64,000 bases of DNA from Theocolax elegans (taxonomy: Eukaryota; Arthropoda; Insecta; Hymenoptera; Cerocephalidae). A program made the translations under genes and the position numbers. Below the pieces are notes generated by a model. That model was not told the DNA's origin, ran no database searches, and was given only the letters and a program-made list of their open reading frames with translations. Of this stretch, positions 27,473 through 39,946 are shown piece after piece (positions within the stretch are counted from its first letter, which is position 1; the number at the start of each line of letters is the position of its first letter). The stretch lies in assembly GCA_026168455.1 (NCBI GenBank), contig CM047425.1, positions 91,329,580 to 91,393,579 on the forward strand. Reading direction: 5' to 3'.

Positions 27473-29329
27473 GTAATAATTCTTCAATGTTATACAGAAA
27501 TTTTAGTAACTTATTTATATTTATAATGTTATATTAATATTTAAATTTTGTTATACATTATCTATTTTTATTTTCAGGTAAAAGGTTTAGTAGAAGATAG
27601 TGAAACAAATAATAAAAGAGAAGAAACAGAACCACCCTTATCACCACCACCAGCCATATCAACAAGTACAACTAGCAGTGTTGCTCATAGTAGTGGATAT
27701 GTGTCTCCTCCTCATATCCCTTCTTCGACTTTCATTCCATATGGAAAATCTCCTGTTGAAAGAAATCATAATCATGTACCTCTGTGGGCAGCTTTCCCAG
27801 GTCTTCCCATGCCCCAACATCCCATATCTGGACATCAACCACCACCTCGTAGTCAGCATTCCATACTTGGCACATCCTATGAAAACTCTGCAGAAACCTC
27901 ACCTCTGAGTAGAAAAAAACTATCTAGTTTAATGGTTAATCGTGACACGCCGATTTTAAGAAACGTTCTTGGACAAGGTCAGGCCGACAGCTCTCAAGGG
28001 ATGCCTGCTGTTCACCAAGACAGTCAGGACAGATCATTCTGCTCGAATAGCAATGGTTCTGCTCATGACTCGGATAGAAGAAATAGTGCTGAACTATCAG
28101 AATCTATGATGGATGAGGATGAAAAACCAATTTTAAATCAAAATTATACAGTGGGAAATAAATCAGGTATATTTTTTTCTAAAAAACAATATTTAATGTG
28201 AATTTACTTAATCTAGATTCATTATAGATACTTAGAATATATTGATAATGAACTGGTTTTTTCATTAGTTAATAGTCTAGTAAAATTTAAAAATTAAAGT
28301 TTAAATATATACAGTATTAAAAATTCATGGAATATAAACAATGTTTCATAGTTGTTAATAATTATTCATAAACATTAACATAATTTTCTAGTGATTTAAA
28401 TTATATTTTGTACTTTTATTTTTTAATTTTATTCATTAAAAAAAAATATAGTTGCTGAAAGCTTAATGAATAATATATGCACTTTAGATAATATAGAAAA
28501 TGTATATAATTAGAGCACAATAGTTAGTTTGAAGTGTAGAATATTACTTTAAGTCTAAAAAAATAGTGGCGCAGTTCGATATTTTAAGTGTAATGTAAAA
28601 ATTAAAAAAAAAATCAACATTAATTGCAGTTTTTAAATTTTGATAAAGCACTAAAACTGTTGATTTTAACTGTTCTTTTTCTTTCCGTTGTTCCCGCAAC
28701 AACATAAATTCACTGAAAAAGTAATGGTTTAGCATAAAAAATAAATATAAAGTGCAGGTTTTTTAAAAATCGAAACGAATGTTACAGGTGGACCAAAACC
28801 TGAATGGAAACGCTATAAGCAGTATACTCGAGAGCATATAATGGACGCAATGACGGCTGTACGTAATAAGGAGATGAGCGCACTACAAGCCGCTCGGAAA
28901 TACGGAGTACCTTCGCGTACTCTGTATGACAAGCTCAAGAAAGCTGGGATCTTACCGTCTCGAGGCGCTGGTATCCAAAGGCGTGAATCCCATTGCGGTA
29001 GCGCTCGATTCCCCTATTCTAACAGCATAAACGGTTCGGTATACGGTGGTTCAGGGGCTGGTGCTTTATCCGAAAGTGAGAGCGAAACAAATGGAATTGG
29101 AGGTGAAGGATCTTATGGACCTGGAGTTGTAAGAGCTACCGATGATTTAATTATGGATATGTCGACGCGAAGTCCGAGTCCAGCGTTACATCGAAGTCCG
29201 GTTGAAGATCAGGTTGAGGATCAAGTCGAAGACTTGTCGATGACTCGCGGTACACCGGCTCCGGTGATTGTACCTCCGGTACTCAAAAAAGAGGAAAACG
29301 ATGACTCGGATACGTCTAATCGCGTTTGA
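27134..29329 (+). CDS. BTB/POZ (TTK-type) plus psq helix-turn-helix transcription factor, 3 coding exons
   Basis: Coding exons 27134-27472, 27578-28166 and 28788-29329 join in frame (phase 0, then phase 1) into 489 residues ending in TGA. Residues 1-120 form an insect TTK-type BTB domain: CLRWNNH at 9-15, D34, CHKMVLAACSSYF at 47-59, then VKGLVE across the first junction. Residues 121-309 are a proline/serine-rich, probably disordered linker with a small basic patch (RKK, about 225-227) and an acidic MMDEDE (290-295). Residues 316-366 form a single psq-type helix-turn-helix (WKRYKQYT, then MSALQAARKYGVPSRTLYDKL). The tail repeats VEDQ, followed by EDLS (457-460, resembling the PxDLS CtBP motif) and LKKE (475-478, a SUMO-type consensus). 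By family, BTB mediates dimerisation and co-repressor contact while psq binds DNA in the nucleus. The start ATG at 27134 is the first in frame; upstream the frame is open without ATG to a stop at 23434. It belongs with the bab, ribbon, lov and BtbVII class, but I cannot name the orthologue. Confidence 0.93.
27473..27577 (+). other. Intron 2 (105 bp, phase 0)
   Basis: Bounded by GTAATA and TTTTCAG and very AT-rich. If retained, the BTB reading frame continues for 18 residues into the intron and stops, giving a BTB fragment without a linker. Confidence 0.9.
27578..28166 (+). CDS. Coding exon 2: end of BTB and disordered linker
   Basis: The acceptor TTTTCAG ends at 27577 and the exon opens with VKGLVED, which completes the last BTB helix. 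The remainder is low-complexity Pro/Ser/Thr/His/Gln-rich linker with PPLSPPP near residues 132-138 and several SP sites. The donor at 28167 is CAG followed by GTATAT, which lacks G at +5 and is weaker than consensus. The exon ends in phase 1, splitting Gly310. Confidence 0.9.
28167..28787 (+). other. Intron 3 (621 bp, phase 1)
   Basis: Bounded by GTATAT and GTTACAG and AT-rich throughout. Retention would add eleven codons after Ser309 and stop at 28199-28201, producing a BTB-only protein without the DNA-binding domain. No other exon is visible inside it. Confidence 0.88.
28788..29329 (+). CDS. Terminal coding exon: psq helix-turn-helix and C-terminal tail
   Basis: The acceptor GTTACAG ends at 28787 and GT completes the split glycine codon. 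GGPKPEWKRYKQYT leads directly into the psq fold; YGVPSRTLYDKLKK matches the recognition-helix region. Only one psq repeat is present, unlike Pipsqueak itself, which has four. After the domain come a Gly/Ser/Glu-rich stretch, serine-proline sites (RSPSPALHRSP), a three-fold VED(Q) repeat and the acidic end at NRV. The stop is TGA at 29327. Confidence 0.92.
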
Positions 29330-30542
29330 TCCCAAATAGTTGCCCATTTTTATTTTCTTTTAATCCGTGACGGTATTGTAGATTCGGTTGATCGTGTAGG
29401 GAACGGTACGATTCGGTTAGTGACTAGAAATTACCAAATTGATTATTTAACAAAGTACAATTTTACTTGTTCCGGAAGAGATTTTATAAATTCATTTTTA
29501 GAGCCTCAGTTTTTATCACTTACATTTTATTCGATTTATTTGAAATTATGACAATGTTTTCTAACGAATCTCGTACGGCAAATACTTGACAAAAATGAGT
29601 ACGGGATTATTAAATGTAACATCAATTGGTTATAAAAGTACGGTTCTTTTTATTATCAATTTTTTAATCTTGTGTAATCCTTTTGAAATTTAATGCCTTT
29701 TAAATTCTTTTGTTTGAGACTTTGTAAATTTCTAACATTGAACTGAATCGTTGGAAGACTATACTTTAAAAATTGGACCGAATCGATGATCCTAAAGAGC
29801 GACATTATAATTTTAAGAAAAATCTGGCAAAGTATCGTAAATAATTTTTCAAATATCGATTTGAAAAAATACGATTCACTCGAATTATGTTGTCTTAAAG
29901 GAAAAATTAAACGAGAAATTTTTAATTGACTTATTACTGCTATAACGGATTATGTCTTACGGATAAATCGTGTCGTGACTTTTTACTTTCCTTTTACTTT
30001 CAGCATTAAATGCAATTTTATTTAAAATGACCGGAACGCATATTGCACATTATTTAAATAATTAACACCGGTGCTTCCAAAGAGAACACGTGCAAATGTA
30101 CCAATCAAATTTTTATTTATTACCCAAATGAAAAAATTTATTTGTTTTGAATAATCACTGGGTACAGACATGTGGAAAGTTTATTCACTACTTTACCGAC
30201 TAATTCAAATGATATAATTTTCTTTCAAACAAGTAAACAATTTTATATCAAGTTATTAAAAAAAAGTGTTTTCTTTATATTCAGGACATAGTATTGACAT
30301 TTTACTTAAGTTAACTATTATTGAAAAGTCCAATCGATTAAAATACACGGTACGGTATTTTAACTCGATCAGTAAAGTAGATATTCCATAAACAATTGAA
30401 AATATTTATAATTTTATGAATTTGAAAGTTCACACGTCGCCCGTGCGCGTTTCCTCTTAACTTGCCAATCGATTTCTCAGGGATTTATGATAATCAACAA
30501 AGCGAAATATGCTGCGTTATATCGCATATATCGATGCGAGTG

Positions 30543-30625
30543 CGGCGCATGCATAGACGAATTAAAATACCTTACAATGTACGATGAAAAAAAAAACTAG
30601 CATGAATAAGACTGAGCATGCGCCG
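30543..30625. repeat. GC-rich hairpin in the 3' UTR
   Basis: CGGCGCATGC at 30543-30552 is the exact reverse complement of GCATGCGCCG at 30616-30625, with a 63-nt AT-rich loop. It is a small GC-rich stem in AT-rich sequence. Confidence 0.7.
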
Positions 30626-32741
30626 TGACTTTAAGAGACTGAACTTAAAAAAAGAATGAACTGGTTTAAAAGTTGTTGCAAATCCGATGCCTTATCTTTT
30701 TTCCCACAAATTTAATTTGTCCGATAAATGATGTTATTTTGATCGCTCAATTAAGTCAAACTTTAATTGACCAATTTATTTTCGCGTTAGTGACTAATGA
30801 TGTATCGGTAATGAAATTCGTTTCGTTTTAAACCGATTGATCAAATCAATCAAATTTATTTTCAAAGAAAAAAAAATAGATTTTTACAACGTGGTTACTT
30901 TTTTTTAAATACAAAAGGATATTTTAATTATCGGCACGGATTTCGTACATTTTTTAATCGGTCAAAGTGACAAGCCTTCGATTAACTTTTACGGTAATAT
31001 TTGTGATTCTTTTGGCATTTTAACGTATTTATGCCACATAAAGCCACAGACGCCTTACGAAAAAAGTTTCGAAGCAGTTGCTGCATGGTAATACAAACAA
31101 AAAAAAAGACAATGAAAGAGCAAAGAAAAAGTTGTCGTTTTGAAATCGTAAAATCAGTAAAACGTGAAATATGCATTAAAATTAAAATTAATGTTTAAAA
31201 CTTAAAAGTTTTACGATATCGAGCGCGTAAAAAAAGCTCGTAAAAGTTAAAGCTTTACAATAATTATTATAATTTTAATGTATTATTTTATGTCTATACG
31301 ATTGTTTATTGTTTTAAAACAATTTACAACGAAACATTTGTATTCGAGGTAAAACGATTAAACAACAAAAAATTGCTGATTAACATTGCTATATAAAGAA
31401 AGACAAAAATTGTACATTCGGCAGTTCTTCAATGTATTCCTATGCGGCATTTAATGCCTCTTGTGTATAGGAGGTTCACGACCATTAATTTTTTATTTTT
31501 TATTATTATACTATTATTATTATTATTATTACTATTATTATTTCTTATACTATTATTACAATTATACTATTAATTTTTAACACTTATTATCGTAATCGCA
31601 TTATTAGTACATTAGCGAATATTCGTTAACGACTGAAATATCGAATGTTAATTTGTTTTATTCGGAATATGTACAATTATCGTATATATCCACACCGATA
31701 GATAAAAAAAATTAATAATATACATGGCCCTGGGAAATAGATGCAATATTGCTCATACGTATATTACTATATTATAAAAAGCGCCGTATAAAATAATAGC
31801 ATCGATTTATATGACACGATGTAGTTTTTGTTCTTTCAAACACAGATACACATACACGTCTCGGTTCGATTAACGAACTCATATGTGTTCTTCGGTAACT
31901 TAAGACTGACTCGAAAGTGAAATGCACATATCAAGTTACCGTATGGAAACAGTTACCTCATAGATATAGATTATAATAATTTTAATTTTTCAATGATTCT
32001 CATTACTTTTTATTTTCTCAACCGCATAATCCGCTATTAAGCTATACATACATATATATATATAGATAAATATATTAGATATTTAAGTTTACAAGTACTA
32101 TTTGTAAAAGAAGGCCGATGTTTCCTTTATATTATTGTTCGGTCGATCGAGGACATTGTATAGGCGAGAAACTAAAAGCGTTGCCTTAAAGGATCCGTAC
32201 AACGGATCGGACTTCTTTTTTTTTGTATATGATGACCACCGACCCTCGGTGTTATAAACACACATCTCGCGAGGGTCATTGCGCATATTACGTACACCTC
32301 GTACTTCGTGTATAAGTGCGCGCGTTGAGTCGCCGTGAAAAGAAAAGGAAACAAAATAAGAAAAACGATACGTACCTGCTGCGAAAGTACAAATTTCGTG
32401 TGTTCCAAGTACAAAATTGTGCTACCTCATTTAATAGCGTAAAGAAGGGTGGATTTTAAACCCATCGTTACCATTGTCATGTAACATAGTGCAGTGATTA
32501 ATTTGTAGAGTCAATGTGTTGTGTACCTGCACCGATTATTATGTACGTGTATGTCCACCTACGTATACACATGTCATTCGATACGACAATTTTATCATCT
32601 CTCGGGTCGCACGCAAACCAATATTAATTTTCTTTTTCCGTTTGGCAACGAAAATTTGCGTTTTCAAGGCTGTCGAGGTTTAATTTTACGTACTCATGGG
32701 TAACAAGAAAAAGCAAGAAATATTAAATAATTAAAAAAAAA

Positions 32742-33056
32742 AATAAAAATAAAAAGAATAAACGAGATTCGATATTGTCGACGTGTTTGGACACTAAATC
32801 AGAGAGATGAAACAAAGTTAAGTGTTTGTGTTGGCCCAGCCATTGCACCTTTAGATTTTAAGTAGCGCTTTTTACCGATGTTTACGACGATGCATCACTT
32901 GAGTGAATGATGAAACTATTGTTTTAAATAATAATTATTGTTAGTCGAAAGTAATGAAATGAAAAAAAAATATATAAAGCGCCCCTCGGAGCGCTGATAT
33001 TTTTGTGAGCCGTACGACGATGTGATGCGGCGATTATCGAAGAGGCCTTTAATAAA
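32742..33056 (+). terminator. Candidate polyadenylation signals
   Basis: Overlapping AATAAA-type hexamers lie in an A-rich run at 32742-32762 and a cleaner AATAAA lies at 33051-33056 following GC-richer sequence. Either could end the BTB-psq transcript. Confidence 0.35.
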
Positions 33057-35094
33057 ATTTACGCGTATGAGATACCACTTTTTTACATAATCATTTATAA
33101 AAAAAAATTTATATATGAATTATATATATATATATATCCGCACAAAATGTAAATAATGGTAAACGATCAGTTGCCTTATTAGCGTCTACTGTTGTATTAT
33201 TCTTAAGACTGATTTCTTTTTACTATATTCGACTATATCGATATGTATATGCGTTTATACTTGCATATATAGATATAAATGTTTATATCTGTATACGTTG
33301 CGTATATACGCGTAGATATATATATGGTATATATGACAGTAGGCAAACATGCGTGTAAATGTGTATGTAAGCGCAACATATACACATCCGCACGTATACA
33401 CACACACACACACATCCACACACCCACACACTCACAATTTTAAAGAGATCGATATAAGAACGAACGCGCGTACACGCGAAATAGCGCGAGGGGAAAGCAT
33501 TTTTCTTTTTTATTTCCCCCGACGGCGAGAAAAATCATTTCATTTATATACATGCAAAACATATTTTCGTCTCGTGAACGCGTGTTACCGAACATATTGT
33601 GCAAGTTTGTTATGAAATATATATTATGAATATCAATATACCTGAATATCTTGGATTTTATTTGCTTCGATACATCTTACCCCCTCGAGCTTTGACAACT
33701 TTTTAAAGCTATTAATCTAGATATTTCGTTTAGTTAAATGCATAATATCTAGACCTGCGATATGTATAATTGTAGGAGTCAATCGATTTTTATCTACTTT
33801 GGCAGCAAAATTTGTTTAAATAATTGTTGGTGATTACATTACTTTTGAAAATTAATGAGAAATTTCATCTTCTGCAGCATTAATACTAAATGGCAAATGA
33901 TAGAGCTTACCAATTTTTAATCGCGTAACTCGTTTAACTGTTTAATCTGAGCTTTTGTTTAAACTTTAATAAAGCTAACTATAACTTTACGAAATTCGAA
34001 TGTTACATCGATTAATTTCGGCTTCTTCTTGTTAAAAAAATATTTCTTGAATATAAAATAAAATTCAGGACCTGGTAATTTCACACACACGCGATTCTTT
34101 TTCAATTTTTGTATTGCATAATTAAAATGTGAATTGAACGCCTGGTAAATGAGCTGCTTTGTCTACAGGAAATGGTAATATACATATAGAAATAGTTATC
34201 ATTATTTTTTCTTTATAAATTAAAATTATATACGTATCGTTTTAAATGTTTGTATATAAACATTCAATAGTGTTTAATAGTCAACTGTTTGTTTACACAT
34301 TATAATCCTTCAAGAAAAGTTTCTATTGCTGGTGTACATAAAACAGTTTTCTTAATATCAAAGGTAGCCAGGACTACCCGTCATCCGGTAGCACCCAACT
34401 CTCCTCTAATAGGCTCTAGGACATGGCAGGTAAAGAAGACCATGAAAAGTTAAAGGTTCTCTTGATTCCTTCATATATTAGGTACTCATTTTTCAAAATA
34501 AAAACAGGAAAAATTGATAATGTTTGCATTTATTTTATATAGTTTACAATCTATTAAAAAGTTTTAGAAATAATCCGAGAAACATTAGCGTTATACATAT
34601 AATTTTATGTGTAATAGAAATTTACATGAGTTCACTATAAGCTTCATTAGGTTAATAATTAAAGTTTGACATTACCTCATTAGGTATAAACCTAACTTTT
34701 ACACATATGTACAAAAATAATATTCGTTCCATATTAATCAAATATATTAAAGTTTCGAGTAAATTAAAAAAAATTATTATAATTATTTTTATATTTATAA
34801 AATTGTTTAAATTATATATTTCATAAGTGAATTAGTAAACCTCATTAACAGTGTAATACAGTATTTAAAAAGTATTTAAAATAGAAGTATATATTTTGCT
34901 TATATCTATTAAACATTTTCAATTTCCTAAATCATTTTTTTTGTAATATTAATACGTTTTTTGTATGTATAAATGCATAACATATATTTTTGGATACTAA
35001 ATTCAAAAAGTACAAATTTGTTATAAATTTGTCAGTTTTCTCCACAATGAAGGATTTCCAAAGTGATTACGTTTTAATCTATAAATATAAATCG
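33057..35094. other. AT-rich intergenic DNA
   Basis: TA run at about 33119-33138, CA microsatellite at 33397-33414 with a CpG-richer patch to 33610, and an isolated GC-richer block at about 34365-34445. No gene recognised. Confidence 0.5.
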
Positions 35095-37391
35095 GTGATT
35101 TACATTTACTCAAATTTACCTAATGATTTTACTGTATTTAACAAACTTTTGTTTGACGAGATTTTATAATAAGTACGGGCCTTCCTGCTGTAGATGAAAT
35201 AAAGCTGATGATTTAGAGGTCAGCTATTTTCGTTTACGATGTTAATAATCCTGGATAATCACGATATTGTATCGGAATTTAAATCAATAATTGTGATTAC
35301 AACAAGACAAGAGAATTTTGTTAACGCGCTTCCATACCAAAATAATTCGTATATATATATGAACACGAAATTTTTTTAAAAATTTAAATGGGAATACCAT
35401 GTTAATTTTTGTGAATTTTTTGTCTTTCTTTAAATTGTCATAACTTTTTACAGAATGGAGGCCATAAAAAATGCTACAGACCATTTGAAAGGTATTGCTC
35501 CAAGCTTTCTTTTAGACTTTTGGATGAAAAAAATCAAAGGTGGCGCACTTGCAATTTTTTCAAGTTGAATATTGACATGTAGTTTATGTAACATTGACCT
35601 TGAGATTAGAAATTCTAACCCAGAAGAATAAATTCTAGATATAATTAGCAACGAATATTACATATAATGTACTACAGTAAAAGTTGATAGATTTTGAGTT
35701 ATATAGCGGTAAACCCGCTGGTGTTGAAAAAAATATGGAAAAATTCACATTTTGAGGTTAGAATAACTTTGAGCAAATAGATTCCAGTACCTAAAAATTT
35801 TTTTCTGTATTCTGAAAACATTTGCAAAGTGTACCAAATTTGGTGCATTTTAAAATTTTGATCGGACCACTTCACGTGGAATACCCCATATACATATATA
35901 TATGTACGCTATGGCTTTTCGTAATTAGCTGTATGTAAATTGCATTCATATGCAAGACCATCACGGATGTAGTATGATTGATGACCAATAAGCGGTGATT
36001 AATAGTTGCATTAATTGATGAATAGAAACAAAATCCGTGTTGAATGAATAATGGGCTTGAAACTGTCAACTATTTTTGAAAAATTGCTAGTCCAAACCAG
36101 CCTCTTTTAATTTTAATGCAATTTACTATTTTTTATCGATATAGAATTCAATAAATGGAGAACATAAAATACTCTAAATAAATCAAATATATAATGTCAA
36201 TTTAAAAGAAAACTTTATGAAGGAAAGTTTATCTATTGTAAAAATTTTAAAAAGAGTGATTTGCGTTTACTCAAATTTACCTAACGATTTTACTGTATTT
36301 AACAAACTTTTGTTTGACGAGATTTTATAATAAGTACGGGCCTTCCTGCTGTAGATGAAATAAAGCTGATGATTTAGAGGTCAGCTATTTTCGTTTACGA
36401 TGTTAATAATCCTGGATAATCACGATATTGTATCGGAATTTAAATCAATAATTGTGATTACAACAAGAGAATTTTGTTAACGCGCTTCCATACCAAAATA
36501 ATTCGTATATATACCTTTGATTTTTTCATCCAAAAGTCTAAAAGAAAGCTTGGAGCAATACCTTTCAAATGGTATGTAGCATTTTATGGCCTCCAAATCT
36601 GTAAAAGTTATGACAATTTAAAGAACACGAAATTTTTTTAAAAATTTAAATGGGAATACCATGTTAATTTTTGTGAATTTTTTGTCTTTCTTTAAATTGT
36701 CATAACTTTTTACAGAATGGAGGCCATAAAAAATGCTACAGACCATTTGAAAGGTATTGCTCCAAGCTTTCTTTTAGACTTTTGGATGAAAAAAATCAAA
36801 GGTGGCGCACTTGCAATTTTTTCAAGTTGAATATTGACATGTAGTTTATGTAACATTGACCTTGAGATTAGAAATTCTAACCCAGAAGAATAAATTCTAG
36901 ATATAATTAGCAACGAATATTACATATAATGTACTACAGTAAAAGTTGATAGATTTTGAGTTATATAGCGGTAAACCCGCTGGTGTTGAAAAAAATATGA
37001 AAAATTCACATTTTATACATATATATGTACGCTATGGCTTTTCGTAATTAGCTGTATGTAAATTGCATTCATATGCAAGACCATCACGGATGTAGTATGA
37101 TTGATGACCAATAAGCGGTGATTAATAGTTGCATTAATTGATGAATAGAAACAAAATCCGTGTTGAATGAATAATGGGCTTGAAACTGTCAACTATTTTT
37201 GAAAAATTGCTAGTCCAAACCAGCCTCTTTTAATTTTAATGCAATTTACTATTTTTTATCGATATAGAATTCAATAAATGGAGAACATAAAATACTCTAA
37301 ATAAATCAAATATATAATGTCAATTTAAAAGAAAACTTTATGAAGGAAAGTTTATCTATTGTAAAAATTTTAAAAAGAGTGATTTGCGTTT
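35095..37391. repeat. Recent direct tandem duplication (two units of 1.16 and 1.12 kb)
   Basis: Unit 1 is 35095-36255, unit 2 is 36256-37378, and 13 bases of a third start follow at 37379-37391. Where both are present they are nearly identical: one T/C change near the start, a 5-nt ACAAG deletion near 36465 and a 1-nt deletion near 36999. Identical 67-codon minus-strand open frames (35448-35651 and 36710-36913) are by-products of the repeat. The units differ by two blocks: unit 2 alone has about 110 nt at 36513-36623, and unit 1 alone has about 138 nt at 35754-35890. Confidence 0.95.
36513..36803. repeat. Large imperfect hairpin within duplication unit 2
   Basis: The left arm 36513-36623 is the near-perfect reverse complement of the right arm 36690-36803, with a 66-nt spacer. 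Only the right arm survives in unit 1 (35428-35541). The left arm begins right after a TATATA run at the boundary where unit 1 lacks it, consistent with the terminal arm of an inserted foldback element that unit 1 has lost. Confidence 0.85.
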
Positions 37392-39946
37392 GGATTTATT
37401 TTACTTTAAAGTATTGAAAGTATTGACTTTTGCATAATAGAAAATAATGGTAATAATCTTTAAATACTTTTCTGCAAGGCTCGCGGAATTCGAGGACAAT
37501 GAATGGTCGGAGTCGGAGTTAAATCTACAGGAACTCATTTTGTTCTGAACTAATGTAATTCCCAGATAAGGGTTGGAATTTAAAAATCTAAAATTGCCAT
37601 TGTAGCTAAATACTTAATGATAAAACAAAGTTTAAATTAATGAAGTGTAACGGTATATTCAAAAGAATTTAAATTTATTTTATTATATCGTAATATAATT
37701 ACTATATATCTAAGTTATTGTTGTACACATTATATTCAATATAAGATTAATATTTATCAATTCGAAGTTACGCACTAACTCGCATATTAAAATGCATTTA
37801 TCGATTTAATTGAAGAAAAATAAGTCAAGTATACATCAATTGATTTACAGACAAAAAAATGGTCCATTCAAAATCTGTCTATAGCCGTGTACGGGGAAAA
37901 AAATGTGATAAAAAAGAGTGTCGGTGAGAAAAATGGAGCATCCGAAATGAAAATATACGCGCACCGTCGATGAAGTCGAAGCAAAAGTTGAAAAATCCGT
38001 ATAGGAGAGAAATTAATGCATGTATATAGGAGCAGTAGTCTGTGTGCCAGTATGGTGCCTCATTACCGTCGATTCTACCAGGCTGAATAATCGGCCTAAC
38101 TGAGAGACACAACGACCTCGTCATTTCGCGAGCTCTGAATACCTCGACTGTACTAACAACGATTTTTCGAGTGAATAATACTGAACATTACAAAGCGTGT
38201 ACTCTCCTTTTTTGCTCGAATATATACCTATATACATTCACATACACCTAAACTTTAGTTGTCATTTGTTTTACGAATACACTTTGCCTTCTCGTGACGT
38301 TTAAATAAATATTTTTTTAATGAAATTTCGTTGCATTTGTCATTTAACTGTATATTTACTTGTTCTTATAATTGATGTATAGCATTAGATTGATTGATTG
38401 ATCGGCTGATAAATTTATTTGAACTTAGAAGTATAACTTTAACTGCTTCTAGTGGAAATACAGTTTGAAGTATAAAATATATAGGTAACAAAATATACAA
38501 GTAACATACCAGAGTGTCGGAGAAGAGTTTTGAACAAAATTTGATTTGACACATGCACATGATCGATTATTGGTTGTAAGTCCAATGAACTTTCACCAGT
38601 ACTTATACACACAAGTAAATGTGTAATTTGATTGTTTAATGTATTATTGCTGTTTGTTTTTACACACTATTCTGCGATGTAAGTCGCGCGACAGAACGAC
38701 GGTGGGGCTGAGGGAGATCCGTTCGATTTGAAATACAAACTTCTTCACGTCATTTGTAAAGTTATGCTCTTCTGAAACGTATTAACCTGAAAACTGCAAC
38801 TTTCCAACTTTAGATTTACTTGCTCCCAAGGAAAATGTATTTTCTTGCAGGCATAAATGTGGCTTTAATAAGATGTTGACTTTATGTATTTTATATATAT
38901 ATAGAAACCAAATATCTATATATATAGTGCACGCTTGTATAAAACGGTTTTCAAATTGCATTTATAAATACGAAATTCATATTTATTTTACTGAATTTCT
39001 TTTCAACAGATGCAATAAATCTTAAATTATATATAAGAGTAATAATAAATGTAATAATGGTAAATATAGTTATAAATATATACACTCGATTCGGTAAATA
39101 ACCATTCGACAGTTAATTCTACGTTTATTAAAGTATGTACCCTGCTACTAAAATCATTTTTGAGCATAAATTATGATGTAATATTTAGTTTCTTGACAAA
39201 ACTTTTATGTAAAAAATTTGTTTATTAGAAATTTAATATACAAATTTTGATTTCTACTGCTGTATTTACTTAGAATTTGTGATTTTTGAAAATCAATATT
39301 ACCAGTGTACACATATACATATTTAACTTTCACAATTAATTCCTTTTTTTTCATTTAAAACAGTTGTACGTATATGCAAACTGAAATATTAAAATCTTTT
39401 TACTTTTACACGTACAGATGTATACAACTGTACAACTATATTGTAATTCACGGACGTGTAAAAAGCCAATAAATCTTTATTAAATTTTAAATTGATTTGG
39501 TGTTTAATCAATTTTCTTTCTTTCACTATACGTATATGACATGCAAATATTTCGTTATTCTGTATTTATATTTTTCGTTAATTTTGAATACGCATTTAAA
39601 AGACAGGGATAGAATTTTTGTCATTTGAAAACAGTTATACTGTTATATAATGTATATTTCTTTTATAATGCTACTTTACAAAAACTTTGCTTTTTCATTC
39701 GATTATAGGAATTTTTGAAGCAGAGCCTGAAAAGACGAAAATCTGTGTAAAACCTATGTAATATTTATATTAACTATATTCATATTATTTTGTATTTTTA
39801 ATACAAACACTTACTTAATCAATTATAAATACTGTAAAATAAACGATGAGATATTACGAGATTTGTATAAGAATGAAGTAAAATTTAGTATTTGCCATTG
39901 ATAAATATTTACGGTATATTTAAAAAATCAGAAATAATTTTAATTG
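37392..39946. other. AT-rich intergenic DNA with small GC-richer patches
   Basis: Patches at about 37480-37545, 38000-38150 and 38680-38730 stand out from the background. None has a complete splice-bounded exon that I would support. Confidence 0.45.

Larger units (their letters stand above)
29330..33056 (+). other. Probable long 3' UTR of the BTB-psq gene
   Basis: AT-rich, without a convincing open frame, and with many ATTTA-like stretches. By eye the first AATAAA motifs after the stop are clustered at 32742-32762, with another at 33051-33056, so the transcript may extend 3.4-3.7 kb past the stop. It includes a hairpin (30543-30625), a TTA microsatellite (about 31500-31560) and a CpG-richer patch at 32100-32420. 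Long 3' UTRs are usual for insect BTB regulators, but the end is not proven. Confidence 0.45.

Noticed and set aside
35448..36913. Two identical 67-codon minus-strand frames
   Set aside because: They are identical only because they lie in the tandem duplication; no protein features.
37447..37548. 33-codon frame with an acidic protein-like stretch (AEFEDNEWSESELNLQEL)
   Set aside because: Too short, no splice context, and adjacent to the duplication breakpoint; could be chance.
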